From assembly GCA_038087015.1 (NCBI GenBank), contig JASBNA010000044.1:248001-312000 (forward strand): a stretch of DNA of 64,000 nucleotides. The letters run 5' to 3'. Below, in pieces: positions 14,145-23,596 of the stretch (position 1 is its first letter; the number at the start of each line of letters is the position of its first letter). Made by a program: the position numbers and the translations under genes. The notes under the pieces are model-generated. The model saw only the letters and a list, made by a program, of their open reading frames with translations, was not told the origin of the DNA and did no database searches. The stretch comes from Cerrena zonata. Its lineage: Eukaryota; Basidiomycota; Agaricomycetes; Polyporales; Cerrenaceae.

Positions 14145-16290
14145 CTATTTTTTGGGTTTTGAGTTTTTAAGCTTCTTGATATTTTGGCTGAAATCATTAT
14201 TGAATCTCTGAAGTTTATGACTAAATCCAACGGGATATTTGAATTGCTTGTGATTTTGCATGGTTTTGTTAAAGCTTTTTTCAACTATATCTTCATTTGA
14301 ACTAATGACGCCTAGGTTATTATTCTCATTGACCTGTTCCTCTTTCAGAAGACTAATTCTTGGTTCATCATCAATATTCCCATTTTCAGTGATAGGAGAG
14401 ACAGGTTCATCTTCTAAGTCACTTATCTCATCATAGAAATACGATTGATCATCAATATAAGCGTCTCTGGTAATTATAACATAGACTAGTAAACACAAAA
14501 TTATGATTGTATTAAAAATAGAAACCTTTCTTTGAAATTTCAAGTCATCAGTTAATATTGACAATTTTTTATTTGCATCGTTAATTAGAGTTTGATGATT
14601 CCGTTCTTGTAGTTTGAATAAAGCAATCGCATCATTCTGAATAGTTATGTATGCTTTTTTGAAGTGATTTAGTTGATTATTGATAGTTTTATTAAAGTTA
14701 TTGATTAAAGTATCAAATTTATTTGATTGTTTTTTTTCCAAGTTTGTGAAAGCCGTTGATAATAGTTTGCTTTGTTCTTCGATATATAGCAAAGATAAGC
14801 TTGCATTTGATTCAAGTAATGATAACCTTTTCATGATATTTTTATAAATAGATTCTTGAGTTGTTTTGGCAGTTGGGAGCAATTGAAGATGAAGATTCCG
14901 GGCTTTCATAGTCATCAGAAGCCTTACAGTAATCACTCGTTGAGTTGATTTCATTTAAAAATTGGTTTAAACCAAGATAAGGAATAATTACTTTACATTC
15001 ATCGTCATTCTCGAAAGAAGATGAAGTACTTGTAGTTGAATTAACAATTTCTTCACTTTGTACTTTAAAATCATTTAAAACTTTAATTTCTTCTTCTTCT
15101 TCTGCTAACTTGAATTCTTGCATCATGGTTGTCCCATGAACTCTTATTATTGATATTGGACAATAGAATTCATTACCATAATGGCTTAATATTTCTAATT
15201 TTAAGTAGCGGGCCCAAATCAAAGGATTTTCAATATTGAATTGTTGAACATCTCTTATATTTTCGGCTTCAAAATCGCCCAATACTTTCCAACCGTTTGT
15301 TACGGGGAATCTATCACTGACGGAAATTCTAACATCATGAAACATTGAGCTGAAGAATTCGTAATTACCAATTACAACACTATTGACTAGAATGTCTTGA
15401 CATAATTCAATAATGACGAACTTATTCGGTGATGAACATTGATTTAATAGATATGAATCTTTATTTTCTGTTAGGATCGATGACGCACCTTTTGCATGGG
15501 TATTTGTTTTAACAACGGTTGCAGCACAATCGATTGATGCGTAATTAAATTTATCTTTATATAATTTACCATTGTCTTCTATCTCTATTTTTGGATCAGT
15601 TGAGTTTGTAGTTTTATTATTATTAGGGAAAAGGGCCAAATCGGTTAAGTTTGACTGGGACATATTTTCAAATTCCGGTGGATTTTGTTGTTGTTGTTGA
15701 TTCAGTTGCTGTTGTTGTTGCTGTTGTTGTTGTTGTTGTTGTTGTTGTTGAATGTTTTCACTTTCATTTGATTTAACTTCTTTTTGACGTTTCCATTCTT
15801 CAAAAGACATAAAGTGACACTCGTCGATTGAGTCTTCTATAGTATCATTTCTCGAGTCATCATAATCGTCAGATTGAATATCTTCTATTAGAGTTTCTTC
15901 TGTGATTGCATTAAATTCTATGCTTGTTAATTCTTCTTCGTTAATTTCTTTCGGAGTTTCTTTTGGAATTTCATCATTTGCTATAGTAGTGGTGAAATCA
16001 TGATTTTGAGTGGTATTCAGATTTGAAGTAGGACTTAGTTCATATTCTATTGGAGAAGGTATAACTTCTACTATTTCTTCAGTTCCTGTGGATGGAGAGG
16101 TTGGTAAGGAAAATGAGTTAAAGATATTTGAACTAGTTGTTAAATCACAAGTATTAGAAATACAAATAGATTGTAAAATATTTGGACATGAAACAGGTGA
16201 GCAAGTATAGGACAGGCTCGAAGTAGGTGATAAAGAGGTGGTATTATGAGCTAGTGCCAAAGGTAAGAGACATGACCATATTAGTAGCAT
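14145..16290 (-). CDS. SLP1: SLP1-like SUN-domain ER membrane protein, frameshifted
   Basis: Slp1-type proteins sit in the ER and nuclear membrane and help membrane and SUN proteins to fold and localise. A signal peptide (LLIWSCLLPLALA) opens the protein. An acidic region and a poly-Gln run (about 15690-15750) follow. The SUN-like domain runs from NYASIDCAATVV through CQDILVNSVVIGNYEFFSSM to FYCPISIIRVHG. This frame stops at 14842. The second part, in the other frame, has YKNIMKRLSLLESNASLSL, a coiled coil, one membrane segment (NTIIILCLLVYVII) and an acidic tail. Removing one C from the run at 14875-14877 joins the two into about 715 residues. The gene diverges from RAI1. Confidence 0.85.
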
Positions 16291-16501
16291 GCCTATCTGG
16301 ATATGATTGATAAAACAGACGAAACCTCTTTCAAAATGATATAATCAATTTTGATATTGTTTTACTCACCCCAATTTATGCAGGAGTAGTATTTTTTTAT
16401 TTTTTTTCATTCCAAAGAAAAAAATTGAGCTCATCAAGCTTACCGTTTATATTTCATTTATACTGAGTTGTATTCATTTGAATTCAATTAGCACGCCCAA
16501 G

Positions 16502-17653
16502 ATGATGAAGACCTTTCCATTGAATTCACGGAGTAAGACCACTGCATTGAAACAGCCCAAGGAGCTTTATTCATTTTCAAGAGATATTGACGGAGAATGG
16601 CAATACGATGAGGAAGTGCTGAAAAAGGAAGCATTACCATATTATTATTTACCAGATAATTCAATTGATTCACAGATTGATTTAGGAGCAGGGATATTCA
16701 AAATTCAAGAAGATTCCTGCAGAACAGAATGTAGCTGATTTTGGAGCTTTATTAAAATCAATAATTCAATATGAAAAAAATCAACAAGAAAAGATTAAAT
16801 CAATTGATATAATAACCTTTCGAGGAATATTAACGAAATTATTAACTTTACCATATAATTTAAAAGATGGATTTGAATTTTATATAAGTGGATATGATGG
16901 ACAATTATTTATGAAGAATAATGATGAATTTGATTTTCAAAAACCAACATCCAAAGATGAATATGCAGAAAGATGTGAATATAGTGGATATAAGTTTGAA
17001 ACCATAAGTACATTACCTAAGCCATGGTCTGAATGTAGTAGGATCCACCGATAGATAAAAGAAGTAAGAAAGTTGTTAATAATTATGAACAATATATTAG
17101 TGTTGTTTCAAGTGGAGTTGGACAAACGGGGATTTTGTTAGCAGGAGAAGTGGATTGTGTTTATGATTATATACCAGAAAACTCAAAGAATATAAGTGGA
17201 CATTATGTCGAATTGAAAACAAGTAAAGTGATTGAACATAATGGACAAGTTGTTAATTTTGAAAAAAAATTATTTAAAACATGGGCACAAAGTTTTTTAA
17301 TTGGAATTCGTAAGATAATATATGGATTTAGAGATGAAAATTTAATATTGAGAAGTGTTGAGGTATTTAAAACTGATGAAATACCAATTTTAATGAAAGA
17401 GAATCCAATTAATCAGACCAATCCTAATAAGATTGTTTTCATTAATGCAATCAAGTGGTATGGTGCAGTGATTGAATGGATCAATAATGAAATCGATCAT
17501 AATGATGAGTCTAAAAGTTATAAGTTAAGTTATGATCCTGGTTCCAGAAGTCTATCATTGATAGAGGTTGATTATGAAACCAATAAGAAATTACGTAATG
17601 GTGATTTACTTACACAAGAGTTCAAAGCCTGGAGAGAGCTGATCAAAAGCTGA
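16502..17653 (+). CDS. RAI1: Rai1/DXO-family decapping nuclease, two frameshifts
   Basis: Rai1 partners the exonuclease Rat1 and removes incomplete caps and 5' triphosphates from RNA in the nucleus. The first part (LYSFSRDIDGEWQYDE, YYYLPDNSIDS) ends in a stop at 16738. The middle part in another frame has TFRGILTKLLTLPYNLKDGF and ends at 17054. The last part from about 17045 has KVVNNYEQYISVVSSGVG, the metal-binding GEVDCVYDY and HYVELKTSK, and FKTWAQSFLIG. One extra A in the run at 16700-16703 and one missing G at 17041-17042 account for both breaks. The joined protein is about 383 residues, close to yeast Rai1 (387). The first in-frame ATG is at 16502. The gene shares a 210-bp divergent promoter with SLP1. 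Confidence 0.88.
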
Positions 17654-17730
17654 TGAAGAGTAGGTGAAGAGTTGACGAAGAAGAAGAAGAGTTGATGAAG
17701 AAGAAGAAGAGTTGATAAATTGCAGCTAAT

Positions 17731-17783
17731 CGCTGGGCTAGCCGCTGGGCTAGCCGCTGGACTAGCCGCTGGACTAGCCGCTG
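17731..17783 (+). repeat. 12-bp tandem repeat, about 4.4 copies
   Basis: The unit is GCCGCTGGGCTA, with GGACTA in the later copies. It is GC-rich against an AT-rich background. It lies just 5' of two Rap1-like motifs in the catalase upstream region. Confidence 0.85.
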
Positions 17784-17794
17784 TAAAAATTTGT

Positions 17795-17833
17795 ATGTAC
17801 GGGTGTATAAAAAAATTGTATACGTACGGGTGT
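17795..17833 (+). promoter_or_regulatory. Two Rap1-like motifs (TACGGGTGT)
   Basis: TGTACGGGTGT at 17796-17806 and CGTACGGGTGT at 17823-17833 are 27 bp apart in the same orientation. The first is the reverse complement of ACACCCGTACA and fits the yeast Rap1 consensus. A partial third copy (ATGTACGGAT) lies at 17841-17850. Binding is inferred from the motif only. Confidence 0.5.
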
Positions 17834-18170
17834 TTTGTGTATGTACGGATCTTCTACTCGGTGATATCGGTGGTTCGGCGAGGGGAACCGCTTACTGTAA
17901 AAAGCAATCATGTGAAAGCCGTGGAGCACTCAGTGTCAGATTCCTCACTCTGGCCAATTGTTCCTAGTTCCATGTATCCTTTATCAGTTCCTCGGTCTAA
18001 AATCAGAGGTTTTTTTTCCGTTGATTCTCCACGGTTCAGCCATCAGGGAGGGCAGCAGCCAATCACAGAGGATCAAATGCTAAGCAGACGGAGTTTGACA
18101 GGGTGAATGGTGGGAGTCGCTGGGGTTGGTGTAGATGGGTGGTGTTGGTGTGGATGGTGTTGGTGTAGTG

Positions 18171-18224
18171 GTGTAGCTGGTGTAGCTGGTGTAGTTGATG
18201 TAGCTGGTGTAGTTGGTGTAGATT
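18171..18224 (+). repeat. 9-bp tandem repeat, 6 copies
   Basis: The unit is GTGTAGCTG with C/T variation, six in a row. It continues a looser GGTGT-rich stretch beginning near 18125. It lies about 200 bp before the catalase start. Confidence 0.8.
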
Positions 18225-18426
18225 GTAGAGGTAGCAGTGGTTAGACGGTTTGGTGTGGATGACGGTTATTAATACTGGATTCGGTCTGGACTTGTCTCAC
18301 AATCCCACCCCGCTTACTTTCACACTGAAAATTAAACGTTATCATATATAAACGGAGAATCACCCAATTAAAGTTCTTTCCAAAATTTGAATTATTACTT
18401 TTTTATAACTTTATATTACTTACAAA

Positions 18427-19884
18427 ATGGCTCCAGAATTTACTAATTCCAACGGTTGTCCAGTTCCCGATGCTTTTGCTACTCAAAGAGTAGGTAAACA
18501 TGGACCTTTATTATTACAAGATTTCAATTTGATTGATTCTTTAGCTCATTTTGATCGTGAACGTATTCCTGAACGTGTTGTTCATGCCAAAGGTAGTGGT
18601 GCTTACGGTGTTTTTGAAGTGACTGATGATATTACTGATATTTGTGGTGCTGCCTTTTTAGATACGGTTGGTAAAAAAACCAAAGTTTTCACCAGGTTTT
18701 CCACTGTTGGTGGGGAAATGGGAAGTGCTGACACTGCTAGAGATCCAAGAGGTTTTGCTACTAAGTTTTATACTGAAGAAGGTAATTTAGATTTGGTTTA
18801 TAATAATACTCCAATTTTTTTCATTCGTGATCCATCTAAATTCCCCCACTTCATTCACACTCAAAAGAGAAATCCTCAAACTCATTTAAAAGATGCTAAT
18901 ATGTTTTGGGATTATTTGACTTCTAATCAAGAATCCGTTCATCAAGTGATGATTTTATTTTCTGATCGTGGTACTCCAGCAAGTTATCGTGAAATGAATG
19001 GTTATTCTGGTCATACTTATAAATGGTCAAATAAACGTGGAGATTGGCATTATGTTCAAGTTCACTTTATTAGTGATCAAGGTATTCGTACTTTAAATAA
19101 TGAAGAAGCTGGAGAATTGAGTGGATCTAATCCTGATGTTGCTCAAGAAGATTTATTTAAAAACATTGCTAAAGGAAATGGACCTTCCTGGACTTGTTAT
19201 ATTCAAACTATGACTCCTGAACAAGCTAAAAATGCCCCATTTTCTGTTTTTGATTTAACTAAAGTTTGGCCTCATAAAGATTATCCATTAAGAAGATTTG
19301 GTAAATTTCAATTGAATGAAAATCCAAAGAATTATTTTGCCGAAGTTGAACAAGCTGCATTTTCTCCAGCTCATACTGTTCCTTATATGGAACCTTCTGC
19401 TGATCCAGTTTTACAATCTAGATTATTTAGTTATGCTGATACTCATCGTCATAGATTGGGAACTAATTATACTCAAATTCCAGTTAATTGTCCAGTTACT
19501 GGTCGTGTTTTCAATCCTCATATGAGAGATGGGGCAATGACTGTTAATGGTAATTTAGGTGAACATCCAAACTATTTGGCTACTTCTCATCCAATTGAAT
19601 TTAAAAATTTCAATTTACAAGAAGATCAAGAAGTTTGGCAAGGTGCGGCTTGTCCATTCCATTGGAAAGCTGAAGAAGGGGATTTCATACAACCTCGTGA
19701 ATTATATAAAGTTTTGGGTCGTTATCCAAATCAACAAGCTCATTTGGCTCATAATATTGCTGTTCATGTTCAAGCTGCTGATGCTCATATTCAAGATCGT
19801 GTTTTTGAAATGTTTGGTAAAGTTGATTCAAGATTGGGTGAAGCCATTAAAAAGGAAACTTTACAATTATCACCAAGAAAGTAA
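18427..19884 (+). CDS. CAT1: Catalase (haem, small-subunit type)
   Basis: The enzyme breaks hydrogen peroxide into water and oxygen. At 485 residues it is a standard clade 3 small-subunit catalase. The distal haem histidine is in RVVHAKGSGAYG (about residue 57), the Asn/Phe pocket follows, and the proximal haem tyrosine is in RLFSYADTHRHRLG (about 337). The C-terminus ends SPRK, which is not an SKL-type peroxisome signal. Targeting, if peroxisomal, must use an internal or non-canonical signal, as seen in other Candida catalases. Codon use is strongly biased, as expected for a highly expressed gene. A TATA box lies 75 bp upstream. It is convergent with a metallothionein gene 73 bp away. Confidence 0.96.
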   Translation: MAPEFTNSNGCPVPDAFATQRVGKHGPLLLQDFNLIDSLAHFDRERIPERVVHAKGSGAYGVFEVTDDITDICGAAFLDTVGKKTKVFTRFSTVGGEMGSADTARDPRGFATKFYTEEGNLDLVYNNTPIFFIRDPSKFPHFIHTQKRNPQTHLKDANMFWDYLTSNQESVHQVMILFSDRGTPASYREMNGYSGHTYKWSNKRGDWHYVQVHFISDQGIRTLNNEEAGELSGSNPDVAQEDLFKNIAKGNGPSWTCYIQTMTPEQAKNAPFSVFDLTKVWPHKDYPLRRFGKFQLNENPKNYFAEVEQAAFSPAHTVPYMEPSADPVLQSRLFSYADTHRHRLGTNYTQIPVNCPVTGRVFNPHMRDGAMTVNGNLGEHPNYLATSHPIEFKNFNLQEDQEVWQGAACPFHWKAEEGDFIQPRELYKVLGRYPNQQAHLAHNIAVHVQAADAHIQDRVFEMFGKVDSRLGEAIKKETLQLSPRK

Positions 19885-19957
19885 ATAATTAGTTTATTTT
19901 ATTTATTATATTTATTGTATTTAAATTATGAAGTATTTGAGTTATTATCTTTGTAGA

Positions 19958-20062
19958 TTATAATTTAGTAGTGTTACAACTGGCGCAATGGCAAGATGAT
20001 CCACATTTGCATGAAGAACCACAACAGCTTGAAGCACTTGAAGAAGTATTAGTACCACACAT
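19958..20062 (-). CDS. Small metallothionein, 34 residues
   Basis: The reverse strand encodes a 34-residue protein beginning MCGTNTSSSASSCCGSSC. It has eight cysteines and is otherwise almost all Ser, Gly, Thr and Ala, with one His. The spacing after residue 12 is CC-x3-C-x-C-x3-C-x-C-x2-C, the C-x-C pattern of fungal copper/zinc metallothioneins. There are no aromatic residues, which is usual for metallothioneins. The open frame is complete from ATG to TAA. It runs toward the catalase gene, with 73 bp between their stops, and both products would counter metal and oxidant stress. I cannot name the orthologue. It is shorter than a usual ORF cutoff. Confidence 0.8.
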   Translation of the reverse strand: MCGTNTSSSASSCCGSSCKCGSSCHCASCNTTKL

Positions 20063-20256
20063 TATTAATAGTTTGTGTTAATCTTTCAAACGTCTTGGGC
20101 TAGAGGGCTTCGCTGAGTATTTATAGCGGGAAATTTCGTTGATAGATAGTCGGATCGTGCTACCATATCGGGAAGGTACGTGCGCGGAAATATCTACTAA
20201 TCAAATCGTTAGATTCCAATAAATGATAAATCACGATTAAATGAAGTGATTAAATA

Positions 20257-20328
20257 GATTATTATATAAATTATTATATAAATTATTATGTAAATTATTA
20301 TATAAATTATTATATAAACTATTACGCA
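20257..20328. repeat. 12-bp AT-rich tandem repeat, 6 copies
   Basis: Units of the form AATTATTATATA follow one another exactly every 12 bp, the last being diverged (AACTATTACGCA). It is fully AT in the core copies. Confidence 0.85.
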
Positions 20329-20452
20329 AATGATTCTTTATAGTGATTATATATATATAATGATTACATGGTAGACTTCTTGGTTGCAATTACCCTTTAA
20401 GGTCGGATACTGGGTGTGCATTAACCAATGTATTAGTATTATGGTGGTGTTG

Positions 20453-20464
20453 ATGTACGGGTGT
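20453..20464 (+). promoter_or_regulatory. Rap1-like motif ATGTACGGGTGT
   Basis: It is identical over 12 bases to the motif at 17795-17806. It is isolated here, about 390 bp upstream of the metallothionein ATG and 1.2 kb before the Ala/Ser-rich gene. Which gene it serves is unclear. Confidence 0.4.
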
Positions 20465-20865
20465 TTCATTTGCAACCACCACTGCATATACCTACATCTC
20501 CAACTTGTAATACTCCAATAGTGCAAGGCTTGATATCAGATGAAAGACGGATACCCCAAAAGCAATTATTACAAGGCGGGTTGAAAATTTCACATTTATC
20601 ACAATTTCAATCATTTTTCAGCCAAAATCAGTCAAACTTTATAAAATTTTCATCACAAGTCTCAATTAATGTTACAATTGTGCAAAACTATACTTTACTA
20701 AGTATAGAACTACTACCCACCCAATTGTAACCCAGCAACCTTGCCCACTACACAAATGGGTTCATCTACCGTAAGGTCAACTACACAACTAGCACCACTA
20801 GCTTATCCTTCCATTTCAACTAGAGCAACCGACCTCCACTAAGGTCACAAGATCTTTGCTTTCCC

Positions 20866-20889
20866 GCTTACCTAAGCGCTTACATAAGC
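20866..20889. promoter_or_regulatory. Tandem dyad GCTTACNTAAGC x2
   Basis: Two 12-bp near-palindromes, GCTTACCTAAGC and GCTTACATAAGC, are directly adjacent with no spacer. The half-site TTAC/TAAG resembles bZIP (Yap/Cap1-type) half-sites. A cognate factor is not known from sequence alone. Confidence 0.45.
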
Positions 20890-21687
20890 GGCAGTGTATG
20901 CACCACTATTTTGAACCCTGCAACCACTTTACTGAATTCGGACAAAAGTCTATTATCATAGCCCCATACTTAGAGTTTTGATTCAAGAAAATCAACCAGC
21001 ATCGATCAAACTGAATCGGTTGGCTGGTAAATTAAGGTACCAGAATCTATCAAACAAAAAATTACCTATTCAAACATATTAATTGAAATCATGATGGCTT
21101 AAATTTTGTTCTATGACCCAGTGCCTTGAATTACTCCCAGGCTCAAACTGTAATTTCAATACAACCTTGTCGAGACTTGCTGATTCCAGTCACACTACCG
21201 ATAGCCTTGCTCTCTTGTTTATGTCGAATATTCTCGAGGATTGTTAACAATTTCAGATTCAGGCAACTTGTTTAACCAATTTATTTTATTTTTTTTTTCT
21301 ATACTTTACACAAATTACACGAATTGCTAAGTCAACTAAAATTTAAAGCTTGTAAAATTAGTTCAGCAGTTTGTTTATTGATGGAGGTTTGTTTATTTTA
21401 TTGTTTTATTTCAAGCTCCATTACATAAGTCAAGGCTATACACCAAGTAGTAGTTTATTCAATTCAGTTCGTTTCTTTTTTTTTTTGGGTCCATTCCCCC
21501 ATTTTTTTTCTTATTGATTTGGAATTTGCATTCATTTTTGCAAAAATATCATGCTGGTTTTTTCACTTGACTCTAACTATATATAAGTAGTCTTTTCATT
21601 CCTAGTTTCTTCTGATTTAATTTTATTCATCATCATTCAATTGATAACTTTTAACCAATAGACTAATATACATCTTCACAACTTATA

Positions 21688-22323
21688 ATGAACGCTATTA
21701 ACTACGCTGTCTCTGCTGGTAACTCTGCCGTCAACTACGCTGGTGATGCCTCTTCTGCTATTGGTGGTGCCCGTTCTGCTGCTGGTTCTGCTGTTGGTGG
21801 TGCTCTTGGTTCTGCTACTTCTGGTGCCGGTGCTGCTCTCGGTTCCGCTACTTCTGGTGCCGGTGCTGCTCTTGGTTCTGCTACTTCTGGTGCTGCCGGT
21901 GCTAGTTCTGCTATGGGTAGTTTAACTTCTGGTGTTGCTTCCGGTGCTTCTAATGCTAGATCTACTGCTACTTCTGGTGCTTTGATTAACGTTTCTTCTG
22001 CTGTTTCTTCTGCCGAAGCCTCTGAATCTGGTTCTGGTGGTGCTTCTGCCTCTGAATCCGGTTCTTCCGCCTCGGGATCTGGTTCTTCTGGTTCTTCTGG
22101 TTCTTCCGGTTCTTCTGGCTCCTCATCTTCTGGTTCCTCCGGCTCTTCTGGATCTGGTTCCTCATCTTCTGGTTCCGGCTCCTCTGGATCTGGCTCCTCC
22201 TCCGATTCATCTTCCTCCTCCTCCTCCTCCTCAGGTGCTGCTGCCTTGGAAACCGGCTCTTGGAAGAAGGCTATTGCCGTTGCTGGTGTCATTGGTGCTT
22301 CCTTCATCTTCAACCTTATGTAA
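21688..22323 (+). CDS. Ala/Gly/Ser-rich repeat protein with hydrophobic C-terminus
   Basis: The 211-residue product is unrecognised. The N-terminal half is Ala/Gly-rich with repeats of GSATSGAGAAL encoded by 33-bp DNA units from 21808. The second half is almost pure Ser/Gly/Ala with a few Glu. The C-terminus is KKAIAVAGVIGASFIFNLM, a hydrophobic segment after a Ser/Ala-rich stretch, like a GPI-attachment signal or a tail anchor. There is no N-terminal signal peptide, so it does not fit a standard GPI protein unless a first exon or frame is missing. A TATA box lies about 110 bp upstream, and the optimal codons point to strong expression. The reverse strand is also open but acidic and repetitive, most likely a shadow. 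Confidence 0.65.
   Translation: MNAINYAVSAGNSAVNYAGDASSAIGGARSAAGSAVGGALGSATSGAGAALGSATSGAGAALGSATSGAAGASSAMGSLTSGVASGASNARSTATSGALINVSSAVSSAEASESGSGGASASESGSSASGSGSSGSSGSSGSSGSSSSGSSGSSGSGSSSSGSGSSGSGSSSDSSSSSSSSSGAAALETGSWKKAIAVAGVIGASFIFNLM
21808..21900 (+). repeat. 33-bp coding repeats
   Basis: Two full units and one partial unit, each beginning GGTTCTGCTACTTCTGGTGC or a close variant, encode the 11-residue repeat in the Ala/Gly/Ser protein. Confidence 0.85.
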
Positions 22324-22654
22324 GGGTGATGTAATGCTATCCTTTTATGACCTTTTTCATTTCTTCACTTCGGCTTGCCTTTTAACTAACATTTTTCCTT
22401 AATGACCAAAAAATAAACAAATTTTTACATAAAGATTTTCTTTTGTATTCATAGGTTTTTACTATTTAATATATTTAATATATTTAATATTTCTATATTT
22501 TTAACTAGACTACTGTAAGCATTACATGACTTGAACTCACTGTTCATTATAATCGCTTTTGCAGCGATTTTGCAACGCACTGCTCCAAGACTCCGGAAAA
22601 AAAAAAAAAGTCTGGAACCGTACTACTCTTCTTTCGACGAGATGATCATCAAGA
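22324..22654. other. Spacer before CWC2
   Basis: AT-rich 3' flank of the Ala/Ser gene, then the CWC2 promoter with a TATTTAATA-type repeat near 22465-22490 and an A13 run near 22597. No gene is seen. Confidence 0.5.
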
Positions 22655-23596
22655 ATGTCTAAATCAAATAAGGTTGTGAAATCCACCAATAAACCCAAAC
22701 CAGCGAGACTTCAAGTTGATCCAGAATCAATACCAGATGATGATAAACCCCCACAAACGGGAAGTGTGTTCAATGTTTGGTATTTGAAGTGGAGTGGAGG
22801 AGATTCGTCGTCAAATCCATATACTAAGCTGAACTTCAGAGTAAACATTAAAAAGGATTCAGGCTATACTAAAGCTAAACACTCAAACTACATATGTTTA
22901 TTTTTCGCAAGAGGATGCTGTTATTTGGGTAAGAGTTGTCCCTATTTACATCGATTACCAACCAGTGAAGATTATTTTATACCGACTCAAGATTGTTTTG
23001 GTCGAGATAAAACAAGTGAATATAAAGATGATATGAGTGGAGTTGGTTCATTCAAGAAAATTAACAAAACTTTATATATTGGCGGTTTAACCAAAACCAA
23101 TAACTCAAATATTCAAAACATTATAACTAAGAATTTTGAAGAGTTTGGTAATATTGAAAAAATTAAAATTTTGTTTAATAAAAATTGTGCTTTTATCACT
23201 TATAAACTGGAATATCAAGCTCAGTTTGCGAAAGAAGCAATGCAGAATCAATCAATTTTGGGCGATGATATCTTAAATATCAAATGGGCAAATGAAGATC
23301 CTGACCCAAATTCCCAAAAACAAAAACAAAAAGCTTTGGAAGATGAAGCTTTAAATACAGTTAAAAAACTACTCAATGATAAGTCAAAAGATAATAAAGT
23401 GACAGTACAGGAAGTTGAAAGTGAAGACGAAGATGAAGGGGGTCAAGGGCACCATGAAAAAAAACAAATAACCAATGAATCTCTGAATTCAATTTTTGGA
23501 AATACAGATTTATCGATTTTAAGCAAGTTGAAAACTACTCATGTACAAAATAAAAACATTAACTCATTATTAAACTATTCAAGTGACGATGATTAA
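22655..23596 (+). CDS. CWC2: Spliceosome factor Cwc2 (CCCH finger + RRM)
   Basis: Cwc2 links the Prp19-associated complex to U6 snRNA and the catalytic core during pre-mRNA splicing. The 313-residue protein has a Torus-type N-terminus (FRVNIKKDSGYTK), a CCCH zinc finger (CLFFARGCCYLGKSCPYLHR, about residues 87-107) and one RRM (TLYIGGLTKTNNSN, then NCAFITYKLEYQAQFAKEAM). The acidic C-terminal part is of low complexity. Its stop codon is directly followed by the stop codon of PRP28 on the other strand, so the two transcripts must overlap at their 3' ends. Confidence 0.93.
   Translation: MSKSNKVVKSTNKPKPARLQVDPESIPDDDKPPQTGSVFNVWYLKWSGGDSSSNPYTKLNFRVNIKKDSGYTKAKHSNYICLFFARGCCYLGKSCPYLHRLPTSEDYFIPTQDCFGRDKTSEYKDDMSGVGSFKKINKTLYIGGLTKTNNSNIQNIITKNFEEFGNIEKIKILFNKNCAFITYKLEYQAQFAKEAMQNQSILGDDILNIKWANEDPDPNSQKQKQKALEDEALNTVKKLLNDKSKDNKVTVQEVESEDEDEGGQGHHEKKQITNESLNSIFGNTDLSILSKLKTTHVQNKNINSLLNYSSDDD

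Larger units (their letters stand above)
17654..18426. other. Catalase promoter region with tandem repeats
   Basis: A GAAGAA/GTTGA-type repeat follows the RAI1 stop. A 12-bp and a 9-bp tandem array are listed separately, and three TGTACGG motifs fall at 17795-17850. An AGGGG stress-type element occurs near 17880 and a TATATAAA box at 18345-18352, about 75 bp before the catalase ATG. A 128-codon open frame at 17720-18106 arises from the repeats and is unlikely to be a gene. Confidence 0.6.
20063..21687. other. 1.6-kb gene-free region
   Basis: No convincing gene is visible; open frames are short and lack motifs. It contains a 12-bp AT repeat array (20257-20328), a Rap1-like motif (20453-20464), a tandem GCTTACNTAAGC pair (20866-20889), T-rich tracts near 21290 and 21477, and a TATATATAAG box near 21579 that probably serves the gene starting at 21688. 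Confidence 0.55.

Noticed and set aside
17720..18106. 128-codon open frame starting AAGLAAGLAAG
   Set aside because: It is generated by the 12-bp repeat and runs through promoter motifs before catalase; no domain and no codon bias.
20461..20730. 89-codon frame in the 1.6-kb gap
   Set aside because: It starts inside the Rap1-like motif and has no conserved features.
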